Source of the DNA: Bacillus sp. AFS059628
Lineage (GTDB): Bacteria > Bacillota > Bacilli > Bacillales > Bacillaceae_G
DNA: 64,000 bases
NCBI RefSeq assembly: GCF_002571225.1
Contig: NZ_NVEC01000036.1
Location: 20,385 to 84,384, forward strand
Direction of reading: 5' to 3'
How positions within the stretch are numbered: the first letter of the stretch is position 1; each line of letters opens with the position of its first letter. Under the pieces are notes generated by a model. It was not told the origin of the DNA and searched no databases. It saw nothing but the letters and a program-made list of their open reading frames with translations. Positions 43,051 to 52,736 of this stretch are shown one piece after another. Both the position numbers and the translations under genes were made by a program.

Positions 43051-43932
43051 TCACTTGTAGTAAAACCTAAAATCGAATTCTATTGTTGCTGAGGTGCAAT
43101 TAAACACTTCTAAGGTATTCCACCCTGGTACAAGCTCAATGAAATCCTTCTTTGTATTCCTTAAAAAAGATAACCCGTTCCTACCTATATTCGGACCTGA
43201 GTAAATAATGGTGTCTGTAATATATAAAGCTGATGTTATTGTTGCAGTGCTAAGGTTTGTATGATTCTTAAGCATAAATCCTGCTGTACTACCTGCTACA
43301 TCACTAATTGTTATTTTTAATTCTTGTTCAAAAGGATGAACTGGAATGTTACCAGGATTAAAAATTTGAAATCGTTGACCTGCTATGGCTTTGTGTTTAT
43401 ATATCCTTGACGCAGGATCACTGATAATTCCCATCCCTGTTCCCCATAATCCACTCCCTGGATTAACTCCATCACGTTGAATATCTGATGACTTGCCAAT
43501 CGATTCAGCAAATGGTAAGTCTGCTGTTTCAAATTCTAATTCACCAAATCCATATTTGAGTTGCTGATTTATATCGAATGTAGACGAGATATTTACTTTA
43601 TATCGTTTGCCACTAACAATCAGATTCTCTCCATTTTGATACTCTAATCGTCGTAATTCACGAATATAGAAAGGTTCTGTACTTAGTATCATTTCAAATA
43701 GTTTATCTCGCGTTATTGCTACATCTAATAAATCCTGCGCTTTAAAATAAAAGGGTACGGTTATAGTCCGTACCCCATAAGTAGATCCTGTGCTAATTCT
43801 TCCGCTTGCTCCCTCTACATCTATATAGGTAGGACGCATTTCAATCGATCCCACACGAAAGTCTTGTGCCTGGACGTTTATGTCAGATAGTTTCATAGTT
43901 TGTCCATTTATTCTTGTGATTTGTACGTCCAT
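43051..43932 (-). CDS. Distal tail protein (Dit)
   Basis: A 293-residue SPP1 gp19.1-like protein. The N-terminal ring domain has GRISTGSTYGVRTITVPFYF and FYIRELRRLEYQNGENLIV; the C-terminal galectin-like part ends in SATIEFDFRFYYK. It forms the ring joining the tube to the baseplate. It overlaps the tape measure stop by one base. Confidence 0.88.
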   Translation of the reverse strand: MDVQITRINGQTMKLSDINVQAQDFRVGSIEMRPTYIDVEGASGRISTGSTYGVRTITVPFYFKAQDLLDVAITRDKLFEMILSTEPFYIRELRRLEYQNGENLIVSGKRYKVNISSTFDINQQLKYGFGELEFETADLPFAESIGKSSDIQRDGVNPGSGLWGTGMGIISDPASRIYKHKAIAGQRFQIFNPGNIPVHPFEQELKITISDVAGSTAGFMLKNHTNLSTATITSALYITDTIIYSGPNIGRNGLSFLRNTKKDFIELVPGWNTLEVFNCTSATIEFDFRFYYK

Positions 43933-46658
43933 TAGAAATACCTCCTTACTGTGTTTTCGACCGCATTCCCTTCATTTACATGAGGTCGTACAATACGTCC
44001 TACTGTTTCACCTTCCATAACAACCTGTAGATTATCTAATTTGTCACCTAGATTTTTAACTGCAGCTGCCACTAATCTAGTATCATTTTGACTTGTGACA
44101 TTATCTGATTGAGAGTTAACCATTGCTTGTTGCCCAAAATCTGATGATGAATTAACACCTGATACATATGATGGTGCTTTGTAACTTCCTGAAATAGAAG
44201 GAATTACAGGTGCCACTACATCACCTGGGAGAATATCGCCCATCTGAATTGAATCTGTCAAACTTGAAAACCCATCTTTAACAGCCGATGCCATGTCTAA
44301 TGCAGTACGCACAAGAGGATTTATCATACTATCCATTCCCTGATCTAAACCTTGACCTACGTAAACCCCTATATCCCTCATCACACGTGAAGGAGAATGA
44401 ATACGGAAAAATCCAGTAATAGTATCTTTTATAGAACGACCAATATTAAACACCTGATCTATCAGTTTATTGGCGTAACTATAAATACCATTAATCATTC
44501 CGGATATTATTTGCTGACCAATTGTGAAAAAGTAGCCTACAAAACGTTGGACTGTATTTACTGCTTGTCCTAGTACCCAACCAATCGTTGAAACCACACT
44601 GTTCATTTTGCTCTGTATTCCGCCTATAATAGCATCCCAAATTCCAACAAAGAAATTTTTGAACATACCGCCCCAACTTTGTGCTAGACGGGTTATAGTT
44701 TCTAGTTTTGAACCAAAAAATACATATAAATCTGCAAGAGCATCATTCCAAACTTCCTTTATATCTCCCCAAAATTTACCGAATAACCGACCTATATCAT
44801 CACCGAATTTACCAAGCCACTTCAGGACTTTCCCAACACCCCATAATTGCAGGTAACCCCAAATCGCTTCTAGTGCTCCGAACCAAATTTCCTTAACCCC
44901 TTCCCAAACTCCAGCCCAATCGCCAGTAAAAAGGGAAGAAAAAACTTTTACGATTCCGAGTATAACTCTTAGAATTCCTTGTATAAAATCACGTATCGCT
45001 TCTAGCGTTCCAATCACAATTCCCTTAATAATAGGCCACGCAAATTGGAAAACCGCAACTATAATCGGCATTACCGATTTTATTATTTCACTCGCTACGG
45101 ACCAACAATCGGAAAAGGCTTGTTTTATCTGGCTACCGTTTTCTAGCCAAAACTGGGCTATTTGGGTTCCAATCGCAGTCATGAAGGACCAGATTTCGCT
45201 TAAAAATTCGCTTATTGCCTGCTTGATAGACGATACAGTATTAACAACTGTTGTAATTGTTGCCTGATTCATTCCTAACGATTTTAATAATGCTGTTCCG
45301 TTTTCTTCATCACCTGCGAACAACGCAAAAATGCCTTGCATGAATACTGCAAAGCCTGAAAAAACTTGTTTAATTGTTTCAATTACCCCTCGAACTGTTT
45401 CACCAAATGATATGATCGCTCTAGTATTCTCTGGTGACATTCCTAGTGAAGTGAGCATACTAACTGCACCATCACTATTTCCTTGTAAAACTTGCCAAAA
45501 CGCTTTAAAAACGGTTATCACGTTATTTATTGCGTTCCTAAATGGTTCAATATTTTTATAAGCATAAGTAAATCCTAAAGCTAAACCTGTTATTGCAGCT
45601 GCTAGCGCCCATGCTACGGGACTTGCCATAGCTAACACCATTACTGCTGGTTTAATAATCATCCATAAAGCAGCAAACGCCGCCCTATACCCTTTTAATA
45701 ATCCCATTCCTGCACCTAATGGCAGCAATAGGAGTGTTAAGGCTGGAACTAACATCATTGTCCCTTGGATGAATTTTGCTAAAGTAGGATGGGCTTCATT
45801 AAATGCGATGACCATTTTTGCCATGGTGTTAACAAAATTATAAATAGGTATCATTAAAGCAGCAAACGCATCCCTCATTGGCTGTAACGCTTCAGTAAGT
45901 GACTCCATCATGTCTTTATATGCTTTTGCGTATTTAGGGTTCATCTCCATATTAGCTTTATGCAATTTTCCATAAAACATAACTGCTCCAGCACCAACGA
46001 CTAAAAATGCTTGTCCCATTCCCATAACAGATTGATTAATAATACGAATTTGATCATTTAACTGCTTCATATTCGCAGTAGGCCCAAGAAATTCTATAGC
46101 TAACTGCGCAGCGCTACTTCTATTCGCCAATCGTTCCATTGCATTTGTTGCTGCTAAAGCACCTCTAGAAACGTTATATAATGGATTTCCCATACGTTGT
46201 AAGTTACCCTGTAGTTTACTTGATGTTGTAGACATATTGTTCAACATGCCGATGGTTTGCAAAATACTGGCTTGTTTCATTCTGTCTAGTTTCATAATTT
46301 CATCATTCGCTGCTTTTTCTGCCTTACCAATTCTGTTAACTTGAGCAATTAAATCCTGGGCGCTACCAGAGTATGTTGCCATGCTCATAGCAGCATCTAA
46401 ATAAGCGAGTTTAGTTCGTTTTAGTTCTTCAATATGAGGCTTCATAGCTTCTCGTTGTTCGTATTTCATCTGCCTTAATCGACGACTATATTCACTGTTA
46501 GCATCTCCCATATTTTCAATACTACGCCGATATTGTCTGGAGCTTCGACTGGTTGATGTGACAAAATCGTTCATTTCACGACGCATCTGTTGAATTTCAC
46601 GACGCATTTGATCCGTTTCCGCCCTAAACTGAACAACCAATTCTTCTTGTGTAGCCAA
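43932..46658 (-). CDS. Tape measure protein
   Basis: A 908-residue protein. The N-terminus is a coiled coil (about 1-100, RREIQQMRREMNDF). Hydrophobic segments lie at about 215-235, 300-365 and 520-560, interspersed with repeated W-containing helices (FAVFMQGIFALFAG, WAGVWEGVKEIWFGALEAIW). An FFRIHSPSRVMRDIG motif marks the end region, as in other siphophage tape measures. It starts with TTG after GGAGGGAG. At about 0.15 nm per residue the tail would be near 135 nm (inference). Confidence 0.92.
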   Translation of the reverse strand: MATQEELVVQFRAETDQMRREIQQMRREMNDFVTSTSRSSRQYRRSIENMGDANSEYSRRLRQMKYEQREAMKPHIEELKRTKLAYLDAAMSMATYSGSAQDLIAQVNRIGKAEKAANDEIMKLDRMKQASILQTIGMLNNMSTTSSKLQGNLQRMGNPLYNVSRGALAATNAMERLANRSSAAQLAIEFLGPTANMKQLNDQIRIINQSVMGMGQAFLVVGAGAVMFYGKLHKANMEMNPKYAKAYKDMMESLTEALQPMRDAFAALMIPIYNFVNTMAKMVIAFNEAHPTLAKFIQGTMMLVPALTLLLLPLGAGMGLLKGYRAAFAALWMIIKPAVMVLAMASPVAWALAAAITGLALGFTYAYKNIEPFRNAINNVITVFKAFWQVLQGNSDGAVSMLTSLGMSPENTRAIISFGETVRGVIETIKQVFSGFAVFMQGIFALFAGDEENGTALLKSLGMNQATITTVVNTVSSIKQAISEFLSEIWSFMTAIGTQIAQFWLENGSQIKQAFSDCWSVASEIIKSVMPIIVAVFQFAWPIIKGIVIGTLEAIRDFIQGILRVILGIVKVFSSLFTGDWAGVWEGVKEIWFGALEAIWGYLQLWGVGKVLKWLGKFGDDIGRLFGKFWGDIKEVWNDALADLYVFFGSKLETITRLAQSWGGMFKNFFVGIWDAIIGGIQSKMNSVVSTIGWVLGQAVNTVQRFVGYFFTIGQQIISGMINGIYSYANKLIDQVFNIGRSIKDTITGFFRIHSPSRVMRDIGVYVGQGLDQGMDSMINPLVRTALDMASAVKDGFSSLTDSIQMGDILPGDVVAPVIPSISGSYKAPSYVSGVNSSSDFGQQAMVNSQSDNVTSQNDTRLVAAAVKNLGDKLDNLQVVMEGETVGRIVRPHVNEGNAVENTVRRYF

Positions 46659-46673
46659 ATCTCTCCCTCCTTT

Positions 46674-46958
46674 CTAATTGAAGTTGAGATTTTGTAAGAA
46701 CTGCATATGTTCTTGCGCTTTTTGCATTTTTTCTTCAATAGTTAACTCTTGATTATTTTCTCCATTCAATTTATTACGGTCGAATAAATCAGTTGATTTC
46801 AATTTCTTTTTAGGATCGTGATGATAGGCAACACGCATCATAAGCGCAAACACGCTATTTGTTTGCAACTCATCAAGGTGTTGCTCATTCCGACCTATCA
46901 TCATATTTTCAAATTCACGAGGGGTAAGTTCCATAACCTCGTTAGGCAATAATTTTAA
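46674..46958 (-). CDS. Tail assembly chaperone, downstream frame (gpT-like)
   Basis: It is readable as 91 residues from a TTG at about 46946, but its frame stays open upstream across the end of the preceding gene (TREDLDKIQQDGFRYLKLLP) in the -1 register. This is the GT arrangement of siphophages, in which ribosomes slip to make a fusion that binds the tape measure. EVMELTPREFENMMIGR is typical. Separate translation from the TTG is less likely because no good ribosome binding site is seen. Confidence 0.75.
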   Translation of the reverse strand, partial: LKLLPNEVMELTPREFENMMIGRNEQHLDELQTNSVFALMMRVAYHHDPKKKLKSTDLFDRNKLNGENNQELTIEEKMQKAQEHMQFLQNLNFN

Positions 46959-47011
46959 ATATCTAAAACCATCTTGCTGGATTTTATCTAGGTCCTCGCG
47001 GGTAAATTCTC

Positions 47012-47428
47012 TTACTCTTCGATCTTCCCGAACATTTCCTCTACCATTTCCATCATCTCTGGATTCTCCGCTGCTTCTGGATTCTTCGCTAGATACTGCT
47101 TCTTCATTTGTTTTCTCAACTTTTTTGTTGTCTTTTGGTAAAAAGTACTTTCTGCTACCACCTCATTTAAAAGTTCTTCAATAAACTCTTGAGAGATTTT
47201 CCCCTCTTCAAATTGTTTTTCGATGTTCTCCATAACTTTATCGCGTGTAAATCCTTCTTTTGTATGCATTAATCCAAAGTAGATCGCATCAACAAACAAC
47301 TCTAAATCTCCTTGCATACAAGCCATTACAACTTCGTTTGAACCGCCTTCGTATTTTTTATTTAGTTCATAGATGTTTCCAAAAGTTAGTTTCAATTCAT
47401 ATTCTTTTTTATCGATTTCAAAACGCAT
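47012..47428 (-). CDS. Tail assembly chaperone, upstream frame (gpG-like)
   Basis: A 138-residue acidic protein (FEIDKKEYELKLTFGNIYEL at the start, MMEMVEEMFGKIEE at the end). The start at 47428 follows AAGGAG by ten bases. It coats the tape measure during assembly. The -1 frame is open over the last part of the gene and continues into the gpT-like region; the exact slip site was not found, and GAGGAAATG or TTCGGGAAG near 47025-47040 are candidates. Confidence 0.8.
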   Translation of the reverse strand: MRFEIDKKEYELKLTFGNIYELNKKYEGGSNEVVMACMQGDLELFVDAIYFGLMHTKEGFTRDKVMENIEKQFEEGKISQEFIEELLNEVVAESTFYQKTTKKLRKQMKKQYLAKNPEAAENPEMMEMVEEMFGKIEE

Positions 47429-47493
47429 ATATATCAATCTCCTTTTAATTGGATGTTATTTTCAAATTTAAAAAGAGCGGCAAAAACCGCTCT

Positions 47494-47958
47494 TTACTGA
47501 CCTGCACCTTTAGGAATTGTAGTAAGTGTTTCTGTCCTTACAGATCCGGATAATTTTACTTCAACTGAATAAGAAACAAATTCACCGTTAGATGAAGAAC
47601 GTTCAAAAGATGTAATCATATAGCTACCAGATTCTGCTTCTTTCGTTCTCATATTAATTTCATAAATCTCCATATATTCACCATTTCTAATGGCAGCTTT
47701 AACAGCTGGATAATATGGATCTCCTTCTGCTAACGTACAAGAGAATGAACGAGTTTCTTTTCTTTTTCCATAATCGGAATATGATCTATCTTTAGACTCT
47801 GCTTCAATTTCATCAGCCTCAATATTATGAGAGTCTTCGGTTTGGTCAAATGGTCTAACTAATATGGATTGATTGGTTTGATCCTTGATTTTAGCAGCGA
47901 TAATAAACTCATCACCACGGTACATTTTGTTCTTAACTGTTCCAGCTGTTTCAGCCAT
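47494..47958 (-). CDS. Major tail (tube) protein
   Basis: A 154-residue protein of the TP901-1/phi13 tail-tube type (AETAGTVKNKMYRGDEFIIA, SFERSSSNGEFVSYSVEVKL). The start at 47958 is ten bases after AAGGAG; the upstream GTG overlaps the ribosome binding site. It polymerises around the tape measure. Confidence 0.85.
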   Translation of the reverse strand: MAETAGTVKNKMYRGDEFIIAAKIKDQTNQSILVRPFDQTEDSHNIEADEIEAESKDRSYSDYGKRKETRSFSCTLAEGDPYYPAVKAAIRNGEYMEIYEINMRTKEAESGSYMITSFERSSSNGEFVSYSVEVKLSGSVRTETLTTIPKGAGQ

Positions 47959-47972
47959 ATATTTCACGCTCC

Positions 47973-48374
47973 TTAATTTACATAAGCTTGTTGGTATTCA
48001 AAAATCATTGTTAATTGCGCAGAACCAACTCCACTTGGAGCAGTTGTTACTCTCCGAAAATAAATCGTATCAATCGATTCACTACCATCCTCATTTCGAA
48101 GATGTACTGTGTAACCGTTGCTTCTAATTTTATTAGCGACCTTTTCTGCTTCTTGCATCGCCTTATCTGTCGTTGCATTAAAAAACCTTACTACCATCGT
48201 ATATAGTAAGGTGTAATGATCTTTTGAAGTTTTATCATCATTTATAGATAAAATCGGATAATATACCGATGGAATAATTAGTTCTTCTGGAACTTGATCA
48301 TGATAAGCAAATATATTAGTAGGTAAACTGTCATATACAAAAGCTTTCATAGAGCCATGTATTTGCTCATACAT
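47973..48374 (-). CDS. Tail terminator / completion protein
   Basis: A 133-residue protein in the tail-terminator slot between the gp10-like protein and the tube protein. It has an alternating alpha-beta pattern with IPSVYYPILSINDDKTS and VRFFNATTDKAMQEAEKVAN. The ATG at 48374 follows GGAG and lies after the upstream stop. It is similar to YqbJ/XkdJ-position proteins of PBSX-like phages. The assignment rests mainly on gene order. Confidence 0.7.
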   Translation of the reverse strand: MYEQIHGSMKAFVYDSLPTNIFAYHDQVPEELIIPSVYYPILSINDDKTSKDHYTLLYTMVVRFFNATTDKAMQEAEKVANKIRSNGYTVHLRNEDGSESIDTIYFRRVTTAPSGVGSAQLTMIFEYQQAYVN

Positions 48375-48376
48375 AA

Positions 48377-48868
48377 TTATCTCGCTCCATTCTGTACCCA
48401 TTGCTTAAATTGGCGGTCAAATGAACGTTGGAACATGCGCTCATATATCGCTACTGCATTATCCCAATACGGACGGCCCTCTATGAATTTTGCAGTAAGC
48501 ATCATGCCAGTAGGTGCATGCGGATCATATTCAAAATTATGTCCTTCCCATCTACCAGGAACAAATCTTCTTACCTGCTGCCAGCCATCATTTTGTAATT
48601 TTGCATAGCTTAAGTTGCTACCAATCTCTAATGTTAATCCACCATCAGATGAGCGCCACACGTTTCCATCTCCGCCCTTATCAAACGAGTTTAGCAGTCT
48701 TCTTGTATCCACAACCGCTAATGAAATGATTTGATTTTGCACCTCTTCTAGAAATTGAAAACCGCTAGCTTCAAGCCATAAAGCAACGTTCCGATCTAAT
48801 CCGTTTGCCATGCGATTCAACTTTGCACTGAACTCACGGAATCCCCTAGTCGTTATTTGGCTAGCCAT
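48377..48868 (-). CDS. HK97 gp10-like head-tail connector protein
   Basis: A 163-residue protein with the gp10-like pattern: ALWLEASGFQFLEEVQNQI, VVDTRRLLNSF, then GSNLSYAKLQNDGWQQVRRF. It corresponds to YqbI/XkdI of skin and PBSX. It overlaps the end of the preceding connector gene by 16 bases. Confidence 0.82.
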   Translation of the reverse strand: MASQITTRGFREFSAKLNRMANGLDRNVALWLEASGFQFLEEVQNQIISLAVVDTRRLLNSFDKGGDGNVWRSSDGGLTLEIGSNLSYAKLQNDGWQQVRRFVPGRWEGHNFEYDPHAPTGMMLTAKFIEGRPYWDNAVAIYERMFQRSFDRQFKQWVQNGAR

Positions 48869-49233
48869 GGCTCACTCTTCCTCTCTGCAATGGCTTTTAT
48901 ATGTGAAACCTCACCAGTGTGTGGATTCTTTACTGGAAAGGGATTGCGTATATAATAAGTGACATTCGTATCTTTTTTGATTGCTTTGTCATTATGCTTA
49001 ACATCAGCATCCGGCATAAACAATACTCGGATTTCTTGACTGTTTAATTGGTTTGGTACTGATTGTATAGAGGCAGTTGTACCTTCTATAAAGTAGCAGC
49101 TTTGTTCTGCTATATCTGGAGTATCCTTGTATGAATACACATCTTCTCCTGGTTGCCCATACTTACCTGGCTTTGTTTCCTTCTGCAAATGGTAAATATC
49201 ACATTCATGGACCATCATCCCTTGCAAAGACAT
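48853..49233 (-). CDS. Head-tail stopper (YqbH/XkdH-like)
   Basis: A 126-residue protein beginning SLQGMMVHECDIYHLQKETK, with FKP/FPVKNPHTGEVSHIKAIAE near the end, typical of the PBSX XkdH/YqbH stopper family. Its ATG overlaps the previous stop (TAATG), giving translational coupling. Confidence 0.78.
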   Translation of the reverse strand: MSLQGMMVHECDIYHLQKETKPGKYGQPGEDVYSYKDTPDIAEQSCYFIEGTTASIQSVPNQLNSQEIRVLFMPDADVKHNDKAIKKDTNVTYYIRNPFPVKNPHTGEVSHIKAIAERKSEPWLAK

Positions 49234-49622
49234 TAAATAGTCCTCATTTTGAATGTGATTTTATTTTTCCCTTTATAATCCATAAACTTTTGCAAAAGGT
49301 ATAATACAGAAGGTTTTGTGATGCCGGAACTATCCTTTGTATAAGAATAGTCACCACTACCAATACTTTCAGACTTAATACCCTTCATTGCAGTTGTATC
49401 AGCGTTTGTATAAGCGTAATACTGTGCCAATTTCTTACACGCTAACTTCACTTCTGCTGGAACCCCAGGATATTTCGTCTTATCACTAAAATCTATTTTA
49501 GAGAGATTATAAATCTCTGTATCTGCTTCAAGTATGTCTTGCTCCAATAGAGGAACAGGACGATTCTTTACTTCGGGTAGTACAGTGTAATCAATCAATT
49601 GTTGAGGAGTAATAAGTGCCAT
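49233..49622 (-). CDS. Head-tail adaptor (YqbG/DUF3199-like)
   Basis: A 129-residue helical protein (ALITPQQLIDYTVLPEVKNR, ILEADTEIYNLSKIDF, KKLAQYYAYTNAD). The start at 49622 follows GGAGAGGAG; a longer version starting at 49631 is not needed. It binds under the portal as in SPP1 gp15. Confidence 0.8.
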   Translation of the reverse strand: MALITPQQLIDYTVLPEVKNRPVPLLEQDILEADTEIYNLSKIDFSDKTKYPGVPAEVKLACKKLAQYYAYTNADTTAMKGIKSESIGSGDYSYTKDSSGITKPSVLYLLQKFMDYKGKNKITFKMRTI

Positions 49623-49627
49623 ACTTA

Positions 49628-49795
49628 TCACTCCTCTCCTTTAGATTTACTACTTTCTTTCCGAACTTCAAATTGTTCATTACCATTTAGATAATCATAG
49701 GTTTTCTTTGTAACCTTCTCTTCTTGGTCCAATAAAAAAAGACGTTCATGGACGTCATATGTTTTACCAACAATTAATTTAACGTAATAATTCAA
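49628..49795 (-). CDS. Small head gene (YqbF-position)
   Basis: A 55-residue protein starting with TTG, with AAGGAG nine bases upstream. It reads MNYYVKLIVGKTYDVHERLF then LLDQEEKVTKKTYDYLNGNE and a basic-acidic tail. It sits between capsid and adaptor genes, where PBSX-like phages have a short gene of this type (YqbF-like). Overlap with the next ribosome binding site supports translation. Confidence 0.65.
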   Translation of the reverse strand: MNYYVKLIVGKTYDVHERLFLLDQEEKVTKKTYDYLNGNEQFEVRKESSKSKGEE

Positions 49796-49801
49796 AAGTC
49801 A

Positions 49802-50731
49802 TCACTCCTTAACTTTGATAACTTTTGCAACTGCATCTTCCTCTTCGAACTTCACATCAACCTTCGCAGTTAAAACAATAATGAATTTACGAGCACGAAT
49901 ATCCTTATCTACCTCAATTCGAATATTACGGCTCATACCTGTCACAATATTTTTAGGTGGCGTTAATAAAATATCAGATACAGTATTTTCTCCATCATTA
50001 TATGGTTGTAACATAGCAATCCCCTCTACTGGAACGCCATAAGCAGAAGCTAAACCACCTTGAAGTGAAACATCCCCTAAGTTAGTTTGTCGCATCGCTA
50101 CTTGGTCTTTCCATTCAATTTCTAAACCATGCGATGTGTAAAACTTCCAGTCCTTAGGGTTACGTAGGTACTTAGCAGGAACAGCTTTATAAGCCTTCTT
50201 AAATACATCTTTAGTAAATGTACCTGCAGCACAATCTACAACATGCGAAGTTGCTTGTTTGCGAAGCCCATCTAATAAAGCTAAATATGAATCTGTAGAC
50301 GCTATATCACCATTCAGAATTAGCTCTTCGATATCTAATGCAGCACGATCTGCTATCATCTGCATGATAGTATTTTGAAGATTACCGCCCTCAATATTGT
50401 TTTCCAATGTATCATAAGTAATATGCACTTCTGCAATTACTTCTTTAGCATTTAACGTAATTGTGCTAGTTGATGGAGCAGAGCGATCAGAATCTTTTAA
50501 AGGTACACCTTCAACACCAGGGCGAAGAATACGGGAACCAAAGCCGATTTTTTCAATTTTAAGTGTGTCTGAAGCCATTTGAACAAAACGTGAGTCCTTT
50601 AGAATAGTAGGAGAATTTTGTACCATACGTAAGAATGTATCAGCTTGTTCAGGATTCATTAAACCACCACTAGCTAATGTGGCAAGAGTAACGTCCGCTT
50701 TTTCAATAATTGTTTTGTTATTAAGTGTCAT
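49802..50731 (-). CDS. Major capsid protein
   Basis: A 309-residue HK97-fold capsid protein of the XkdG/YqbE kind: [20 protein letters not shown], the spine [12 protein letters not shown] and the C-terminal [16 protein letters not shown] with [20 protein letters not shown]. It has no long N-terminal delta domain, so the scaffold is probably in the protease protein upstream. Confidence 0.88.
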   Translation of the reverse strand: MTLNNKTIIEKADVTLATLASGGLMNPEQADTFLRMVQNSPTILKDSRFVQMASDTLKIEKIGFGSRILRPGVEGVPLKDSDRSAPSTSTITLNAKEVIAEVHITYDTLENNIEGGNLQNTIMQMIADRAALDIEELILNGDIASTDSYLALLDGLRKQATSHVVDCAAGTFTKDVFKKAYKAVPAKYLRNPKDWKFYTSHGLEIEWKDQVAMRQTNLGDVSLQGGLASAYGVPVEGIAMLQPYNDGENTVSDILLTPPKNIVTGMSRNIRIEVDKDIRARKFIIVLTAKVDVKFEEEDAVAKVIKVKE

Positions 50732-50752
50732 ATATATTTTCCTCCTTCAGGC

Positions 50753-51763
50753 TTACAGTAAGCCATTCCATACAGATTTTTTAACTTCTGATTTCTCGAT
50801 AACATCAGTATCTTGCTGATTACTAATACCTTGAGATTTCTTTAATGCTTCGATCTCTTGGCGTAAAGGAGCGGTAGCAGCTTCAACAGCTTTTTCCACC
50901 TTAATATCTTCTTCTGTTTTTTCCTCGTCGAGATTAAGGTGTTTCTTAACATTAGCTAACTCTTCCCTAATTGGGCCAACAGCCTTTTCTACTGCTGAAG
51001 TTAATGTTTTTTCTAATTGTTCTTGGTTAAACTCCATATTGTTTCCCTCACTCCCTGCGCCTTCCATTGAAGGTGTGACGCGTGTTTTTAGATTTGTTAA
51101 TGACTCAATAGCAGCATCGATATCCGCCATATTTGGAGCACTAATTTTCTTACCTGCTTTTTCTACCACCGCAAGAAATGTTTCCTCCTCTTTAACAACT
51201 TCAGCTTGTTTTTGCCCATTAAAAAATCCCTTCAATAACTGAAAAAGGGATTCTTTCTGCTTCTCTTCAGTTTTTGTTACTGCTTCCTCAATCACTTCTG
51301 TTTCTGCGACCCCTGCAAGAGAATACCCTTGGAACTCCCCTTTCTTAATAGCTTCCCATGTTTCCTTGTCTGCTTTTGTAGTAAGAATCCATGTCCCCTT
51401 CTTTACAGTTTCGCCATTAAGACTCATATCAGCAGGTGCAATATATGATTCAACAACTTCTCCAACTCCTGCTACAAAATCGTGATTCTTATCGATTTGG
51501 CGGTACTTAAGCATAAACTCATGTGCTGCTTTCTCAATAGTTTTAGCATCTGCGAAATCTCCGTGAGCATCAATTGTATCCGGCTCATATACAATTCCAT
51601 AAACAAGACGTTCTGCTTCATCATCAGACTTAATCACCTTCACAGGTTTCTCGAAGTTTGGTTGTTCTTCTGATTTTGTTAAAAAGAACTTGCGTTGATT
51701 TGCTCCATTCTCTACAAAAGAGACGTGTGAAACCTGTAAATTCTTTAGCTTACGTTTTTTCAT
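50753..51763 (-). CDS. Prohead protease/scaffold fusion (XkdF-like)
   Basis: A 336-residue protein. The first half matches XkdF-type serine proteases (SHVSFVENGANQRKFFLT, VYGIVYEPDTIDAHGDFADA, DKNHDFVAGVGEVVESYIA). The second half (about 170-336) is a charged scaffold with coiled coils (EELANVKKHLNLDEEKTEED). An internal start before MEFNQEQLEKTL could give a separate scaffold; GGGAGTGAGGG lies upstream of it (about 51045). Confidence 0.82.
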   Translation of the reverse strand: MKKRKLKNLQVSHVSFVENGANQRKFFLTKSEEQPNFEKPVKVIKSDDEAERLVYGIVYEPDTIDAHGDFADAKTIEKAAHEFMLKYRQIDKNHDFVAGVGEVVESYIAPADMSLNGETVKKGTWILTTKADKETWEAIKKGEFQGYSLAGVAETEVIEEAVTKTEEKQKESLFQLLKGFFNGQKQAEVVKEEETFLAVVEKAGKKISAPNMADIDAAIESLTNLKTRVTPSMEGAGSEGNNMEFNQEQLEKTLTSAVEKAVGPIREELANVKKHLNLDEEKTEEDIKVEKAVEAATAPLRQEIEALKKSQGISNQQDTDVIEKSEVKKSVWNGLL

Positions 51764-51809
51764 TTATTCACCTCCTTTCAAATATAAATCAGCGTAGTTT
51801 TAGAAATCT

Positions 51810-52736
51810 TCATTTCCTACTCAACTCCTTCAAAGTTTCTTCCCTAATCTTCTTCTTCTCTTCTTCAGATAGACCTAATATGTTGTTATCTACTACCGGC
51901 TGAAGAACACATTTGCAATTCACTCTTTCTTTCGCACTTAACGAACTATCACGAGGAAACATACATTTCTCACCAGATCCGGGCAGTTTAAACTCTTCCT
52001 CTATCGGAACCGTTGTGCCGTCATACGCAACATGATTATCGCGTGGCTGGTTATTCTTTGCACCGCTATGACGCCACTTCTTACCAGTAACCGCAGGGGA
52101 TTGGTAATATGATTCAAATTGAGAAGCGGAACATGCTGCAAGGACTTCGGTCTGCGCTGTCCTCTTCGCTCTTTTACGGTCGAATTCCGGAAGCTTCGCA
52201 AGCTCTCTTGCTATTTCACGAATACCTTTTCCTTTCTCTAATCCTTCGTTTAAAATCCGCTCTACTGCTTTGTGAGAGTTAATCTTCATAATCTTTCCTA
52301 ATTCATTAGCCCAACTGTCAATCCACTTTGTAGTGCGTTTTGAGAAGATATTAAATTGAATATCTGGGTCAATCGCATCCATAAAAGCTTTTGTCATGTC
52401 CTTCATCGTATAATCAAGAAACTTCCTTGCTGCTTTGCTCAGACTTTTAGCAAAGGTATCCGCCCCAAATAGGCTACCAGTGACAAAGTCGATAATGTCC
52501 TTTATCTTGATACCCTTCTCCACACCATCTTTTCTCGTATAGTTCTTAATTCCATCAAAAAAGTACTTCTTCTGTTTCCGAAGCAGTTTAGCAATTTCTT
52601 TTTCAAATTCCTCAACGTATCCTGGTAACATGTCCAATACTTCTAGATCCGTAGGCAATGAAGCTATGAAATCGTCTGTATCAGCCTTTGCAATCCATTC
52701 ATTAAGAGAAACTAATAGCTTATCAATCTTCTGCAT
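51810..52736 (-). CDS. SPP1 gp7-like minor head protein
   Basis: A 308-residue protein. The gp7/Mu-F domain is in the C-terminal half (RAKRTAQTEVLAACSASQF, WRHSGAKNNQPRDNHVAYDG, VNCKCVLQPV). The N-terminal half is helical and binds the portal. The start at 52736 follows GGAG by ten bases and overlaps the end of the portal gene by 14 bases. Confidence 0.85.
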   Translation of the reverse strand: MQKIDKLLVSLNEWIAKADTDDFIASLPTDLEVLDMLPGYVEEFEKEIAKLLRKQKKYFFDGIKNYTRKDGVEKGIKIKDIIDFVTGSLFGADTFAKSLSKAARKFLDYTMKDMTKAFMDAIDPDIQFNIFSKRTTKWIDSWANELGKIMKINSHKAVERILNEGLEKGKGIREIARELAKLPEFDRKRAKRTAQTEVLAACSASQFESYYQSPAVTGKKWRHSGAKNNQPRDNHVAYDGTTVPIEEEFKLPGSGEKCMFPRDSSLSAKERVNCKCVLQPVVDNNILGLSEEEKKKIREETLKELSRK

